Part shown: in pieces, positions 59,421 through 64,000 of the stretch | Position numbering within the stretch: the first letter of the stretch is position 1 | How the letters are laid out: each line of letters begins with the position of its first letter | Assembly (NCBI RefSeq): GCF_932294415.1 | Contig: NC_065538.1 | Location: 12,716,330-12,780,329, forward strand | DNA: 64,000 nt | Reading direction: 5' to 3' | Source of the DNA: Quercus robur | Lineage: Eukaryota; Streptophyta; Magnoliopsida; Fagales; Fagaceae | Made by a program: the position numbers and the translations under genes | Notes under the pieces: model-generated | Told to the model about the DNA's origin: nothing | What the model saw: the letters and a program-made list of their open reading frames with translations, nothing else | The model's database searches: none

Positions 59421-62400
59421 TTACAAATCATCAGCACATGAAGTTCTTGCCTTGTCCCTTTCCCAATAAGATTGCCTTGAATTTTCAAGAGACAGCTTCC
59501 CACTAAACCCTTCAATTGCCTCATTTAATAGGGGACCACTGTAATGTTGTTGCTGCTGCTGCTGCTCCACCCAAATCCGATTACTCCTGCTCCCCACATC
59601 ATACCCAGGTGTTGAAATGTAATTTGCATCCATGACCATATCACCTTCTAGTATGCGGAGCACCTTCACCAGAACATGAGTAAGCAAAAGCATGTCCAAA
59701 TGTCAGTGACAATTGACTAATTATGCAAGTTATGTGTTGCACCAAAAAAAAAAAAAAAATGTGATGTGCAAGATTAATAAGCACATAGGCACAACTATTT
59801 TCACAAATTTCTTCACAGCCTCTGAGGAGGCAAGTTGTCAATGACAAACAATACAGTGGTGTTAGCAGTGAAAAAGGTGTCAATCACGCAAAATATTGAA
59901 GGTCTCAACCATGCCACAGTAAAACTGATCCCCAAACCCATGAATCCCATTTGTAAGGTTTAGAACCCCTTTCCCATCATAAGAGTAAACAAAACAAAAA
60001 AAATTCCCGGAAACAGGCTCCCATTAATCTACATTCAGTGGAAGCGTTTGCATTTTGGGATTTTGTTTTGTTTCCTTAGTTAGACATCTTCGGGAAAATG
60101 TCTCACATATTTCCACTTTGTCTCCTAAGTCCCATATTACAGCAATCTGGCATTATCCTTTCGAATCTTACGTCCAGTAGTTTACCAAAATGGTAATAAA
60201 GACTTGAGGAATTCAAAAATACCTGCAGAAAACAGAAATTTTCCATACCATCATACTGGCCCTCAAAATTTTACTGGAGTTTTCTAACCTTTCCTAGTGA
60301 TGTATAAATTAAAATCCCCAATTTATTTAGTGCTTTGTAAGACATCTAATTATTGTACAGTGTCCTGTAAGTAGAGAAATTATTATTGTCTTCTGATTTT
60401 CTCCTAACCTGTGACATGCGAGGCCTAGAATGAGGATCCCGTTGTATGCATAATGATGCAGCGTTCAGCATGCAAAAGACCTCTTGTTCTGAATAGTGAT
60501 TCCCTAACTGTGGATCAACCAGTTCATCAATGGCACAATCTTCCAATAATGGGCGTGCCTGCTCCAGATCAAAAAGGCACATGTAAATCAAGAAAACTAA
60601 AGAACCTACACTAAGAGGAAACAACAAAAGCTACTATAACTTGTTTTTCTTTTCTGTTGATTTTGTCAAGATTTTGTCATGTTTCTGATCAGTATCATTT
60701 ATTTCATAATATGTTCTCAATACCAAACATGAATGGGTCTTCAGATGTATAATTAGAGTCTAATAAGTCATACCCATTCAGTAAGACACTGCTGGCCCTT
60801 GGGCCGGTTAAGGTCCACTGCTTTTCTTCCTGTAACCAGCTCCACCAATACAACCCCAAAGGAGTAAACATCAGCTTTTTCTGTGATTTGGCCACTTTGA
60901 GCATATTCTGGAGCCAAATATCTACAGCACAGCCCAAAGGCTTATCAGATACTGTAATGTCATGGGGAAAGTAGACCATAAAAACAAAAGCCGTCATACT
61001 TACCCAAACGTTCCAATTACTCTTGTGTCCACACCCATATCTCCGTCAGGCTGCCACCTTGCTAGGCCAAAATCACCAACCTTGAAAAACAAATATTTAA
61101 CAATTTCATCATGCACTTTGGAAAACAGATACAGATTCATCTCAATATCCAGAGGATCGATAAAATTTAGAAAACTTGTAATATCCACATACCATGCGGT
61201 AATATAATTATCTAGAAAAATAAACACTCAAGACAATTTTACTTTAAAAAAATGAGGATCAAGGAAAGAGGCCCTGATTAATATCAATGAAGGTTGCAAC
61301 AATGAAGCCATCATAATTAACTTGGACATTAGAATTTTCCCAATTTAGGTAGGAGTATAAGAAATTGCCATACCAGTGGTTCAAAATCATGGGTGATGAG
61401 GATGTTGTTTGGCCGCATGTCACGGTGTACAATGCAACCCACTCTGCATTCTTCATGAAGATACCGAAGCCCCCGTGCAGCTCCCACGGCAATCTTTTGA
61501 CGTGCAGCCCATTCTAATGGCTCCTGATGTCGTCCTAAAACGAACCAAAATCCTTGGTGAGCTCACAACCAGAGTTTCTACCCAAAATATTAGCATCTCA
61601 ATTTATATTCAACCAATATATTTAAAAAGAATGACAATGATGATGATCAGTGAGGACACTGTCAATGTAAAAGTAAGCGCAAGTAAAAGTCTCTTCACTG
61701 TTGTCTAAGAATGGAAATAATCAATAACTGAAATAGCATAAACAGGATTTATGTTGCCAATCCCAATTCCAAACAAGTTACCATATAGATGAGAATCCAG
61801 TGACCCATTGCATATAAATTCATAAACCAGCAACCTTCGTCTGTCCTCGATACAGAAACCAATCAGCATAACAACATTTCGGTGCTGAGCACAACTCAAA
61901 ACTTCTACTTCCGAGCAAAACTCAACATCCCCCTGGGAACTAGCCAATTTGTGTTGCTTGACAGCAACTACCTGACCATCTGGTAGAACACCTCTGTGAA
62001 CAGATCCAAACCCTCCTTCAGCCAAGAAATTGGCTTTTGAAAATCCACCAGTAGCAAGCTCCAATTCAGCATAGCTAAACCACCTTGGAGGTTTTCCAAA
62101 GACAGGTGCCTTGTGTTGACAGATTGAACACAATGGAGGGGGGCCAGGAGGTGCATTTCTCGATAGCGAAACTGCTTCTCTAACATTTCCATTGAAGTCC
62201 ATATCAGTTCTGTAGTGCTGCATTCCAATTCCAGGTTCTCCATCCTGTTTTGAGTACTTCTCTACCAAAGTTTTGGACATTAATGCTTGAGGCTTATGAA
62301 AAGGTCTCTGTGAGCTTCTATCCGTATCTTGTGAGGACTGAAAATTAGAAGTTATAAATTCACCCATCCATGGTTGGAACCTCAAACTTCTTGAAGATGA

Positions 62401-63331
62401 AGTTAAGTGCTCACTGTCCGCATCGGAACTAGTATTATCAGGATCCTCATTCTCTTCAATGACTAATGAATCATCTTTCTTAAGATCCCCATTCATCTTT
62501 GAGATGAAAAAAGGTGAAGTTCCTAGATCTGAGCTTGAAACTGAGGAAGTTCCAGCTTCAGTGGCTGTAAATGGTGTCTCTAGCTCTGGACTACTAGTTG
62601 GAGTCACTACCGGCCCTGGAATAGAACTTAAAGAATCATTCTTCTTTTTAGGATTCTTTTCAGATTCTTTGTCTATCTCTGAGGGTAATGGGCAGGCTAC
62701 TTCAGAATGCTTCTTAGATGAACCAACCAAATTCAAGCGGAGAACTTTTGGCTGGGAACGCTTCATAACAACAATGTTGCACTGCAACTCTTCCATGCAT
62801 CGTTTTTCCTCATGTTTGAGCTGTCTGTAGAAAAGGCCAGTAAGATGATCAAAACATGTATAAAAAAAAAAAGACAAGAACATGATTTCTAGATCAAGAA
62901 ATTAAAAAATAAGTACTTGACAAGACATCATGTCCCTGCAGAACCTTAAACATACACTTTGCTTTTGAAAGTGGAAAAGAAAACGAAATGAAGTATTACT
63001 TGTCTAGTACAACCCAACTGGCTTGAGCTCTCTTGGCCTCTGCAGCAACTGCACCACAAGGTGATCCAGAAACAATTTTTATCTTGACATTTATCTGCAA
63101 ATCAGAACCAGCATGAGAAGCATGGATGAAACACAAATGGAGATTGCACATATAAGAAAACATATAAGACACTTACCTTATTTGGATCATAAACATCATG
63201 TAGTTGAAGGATCATTTGGGAGCAAGTATCTGTAATGTCACATTTCTGATCTGAACTTGCACCTGAATGAGTCCTCCGGTGACCACTGGCACAGTCACCA
63301 GCAAATCTTGGGAAAACCCAAAGTTTTCTTC
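59421..63331 (-). CDS. USP-domain receptor-like cytoplasmic kinase, 5' end beyond window
   Basis: Belongs to the plant family often annotated as inactive protein kinase SELMODRAFT_444075-like (At3g13690 group, from memory). Visible exons on the minus strand: 63331-63177, 63094-63000, 62824-61782, 61534-61374, 61080-61004, 60921-60774, 60558-60409, 59663-59421. They stay in frame and give 689 aa. The first exon joins in mid-codon, so at least one upstream coding exon lies past 64000. Exons 1-2 encode the end of a USP-like domain ([14 protein letters not shown] to [14 protein letters not shown]). A Ser/Asp-rich linker follows. The kinase domain has [32 protein letters not shown] and [10 protein letters not shown]. 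The catalytic loop has Arg where active kinases have Lys; Asp and DFG are kept. The tail includes a Gln run. Confidence 0.92.
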
Positions 63332-64000
63332 CTGAAGAATTGTTACAAAACTAAATGTCAGTTGGCATTAATCTACAAGTCAGCAAGATCGGAGATGGAA
63401 AAGGAGTCACGGGAGCTTTTGTTTTTTGGATAATTTGATAGTTGAGGGAGGAGAGTTTCGAAACCTGGACATCTCTCTATTGCCAATTGAGCAAAATGGC
63501 TCTTGGTGAGTCACAGGTCTTTTAAAGCTTAAAAATCAAGGCTTCATCATGCTAATGGTCTTTTATAATTTTAAGGTTTCAACCAAACACAATGAATGAC
63601 ACAGTTGTAAAATATTTAATTTTACAAAAACCAGAAATATTACAATGAAGAAGACCCAGGGTTCACATGCTTGTCTTAAATTCAATTAAAGACTGGGCTA
63701 GCATATCAATCCAGTCCCAACAACCCAAGAAACAGAACAAGAAAAAGATCAAGTGCATTCCTTATCATTACAGATGATACATTCAATCAATACTAACTCA
63801 ACTGTTAGTGATCAAACTGTAGCAATATTGACATAAGGCAAAATTAACATAACAATTAACCTCCTCAGAGAATTAGACACAGAAGGGATTAAAAGCAAGT
63901 GATCAATGTTGAAAAGGTACCATTAACTTGTATATCACTACCAATTAATTAACATTTGAGCAGTAAAGGAGAAAAAATCAACATGGGACAAGGGAAAACT
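63332..64000 (-). other. First visible intron of the USP-kinase gene
   Basis: I found no frame here matching the family's usual first exon, so this is intron up to the window edge. It contains the SINE at 63414-63507. Confidence 0.65.
63414..63507 (-). mobile_element. tRNA-like SINE in kinase intron
   Basis: On the minus strand: AGAGCCATTTTGCTCAATTG (box A-like), CAGGTTTCGAAACTC (box B-like), then an A-rich end AAAAAACAAAAGCT. GAGTCACGGG (63404-63413) and GAGTCACAGG (63508-63517) form a ten-base target duplication with one mismatch. Confidence 0.7.

Overview
The window is nuclear DNA of a flowering plant. It is AT-rich, its genes are split by GT-AG introns, and long stretches between genes are filled with small transposons and their relics. 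The protein families (CBL10, PLDalpha4/epsilon, PRA1 group F, a two-RRM protein, a USP-plus-kinase receptor-like kinase) are those of a eudicot. The load of MITEs and tRNA-like SINEs suggests a woody species, perhaps in or near Fagales, but that last step is a guess. I found no bacterial, viral or organellar genes, no CRISPR array and no bona fide rRNA or tRNA gene.

Layout. (1) 1-11.1 kb: a calcineurin B-like gene of the CBL10 type on the minus strand (6902-10920, nine exons, 256 aa), and downstream of it a direct duplicate of its 3' end (2377-4584) that is now a three-exon pseudogene. (2) 11.2-22 kb: no host gene. It holds two solo LTRs of about 770 bp with target-site duplications, a 1.17 kb Mutator-like foldback element, SINEs, a cluster of AT-rich MITEs and tandem repeats. 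(3) 22.3-25.7 kb: a complete phospholipase D of the alpha4/epsilon type, minus strand, four exons, 760 aa. (4) 25.8-32.7 kb: no gene; nested MITEs, a SINE with a perfect duplication, local repeats. (5) 32.76-33.34 kb: an intronless PRA1 family gene. (6) 33.4-41.9 kb: MITEs and a 2.2 kb Helitron-like element carrying a decayed RPA-like gene. (7) 41.97-47.70 kb: a ten-exon, two-RRM RNA-binding protein gene (286 aa). (8) 46.9-59.05 kb: a complex tandem duplication containing repeated ~3 kb units of unknown origin and a second, frameshifted copy of the last two RRM exons. (9) 59.4-64 kb: the 3' part of a USP-domain receptor-like kinase gene on the minus strand; its first coding exon lies beyond the right edge.

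The host genes do not form a pathway or cluster; they are ordinary neighbours on a plant chromosome. CBL10 (calcium sensing) and PLD (lipid signalling) both act in stress signalling, but nothing here links them. The most informative structure is evolutionary: two independent segmental tandem duplications, each cutting off the 3' end of a gene, with later MITE and SINE insertions that can be ordered because the sister copy keeps an empty site. I did not find a convincing undescribed molecular system.

All gene models were assembled by hand from reading frames, splice consensus and remembered family sequences. No alignment or database search was run.
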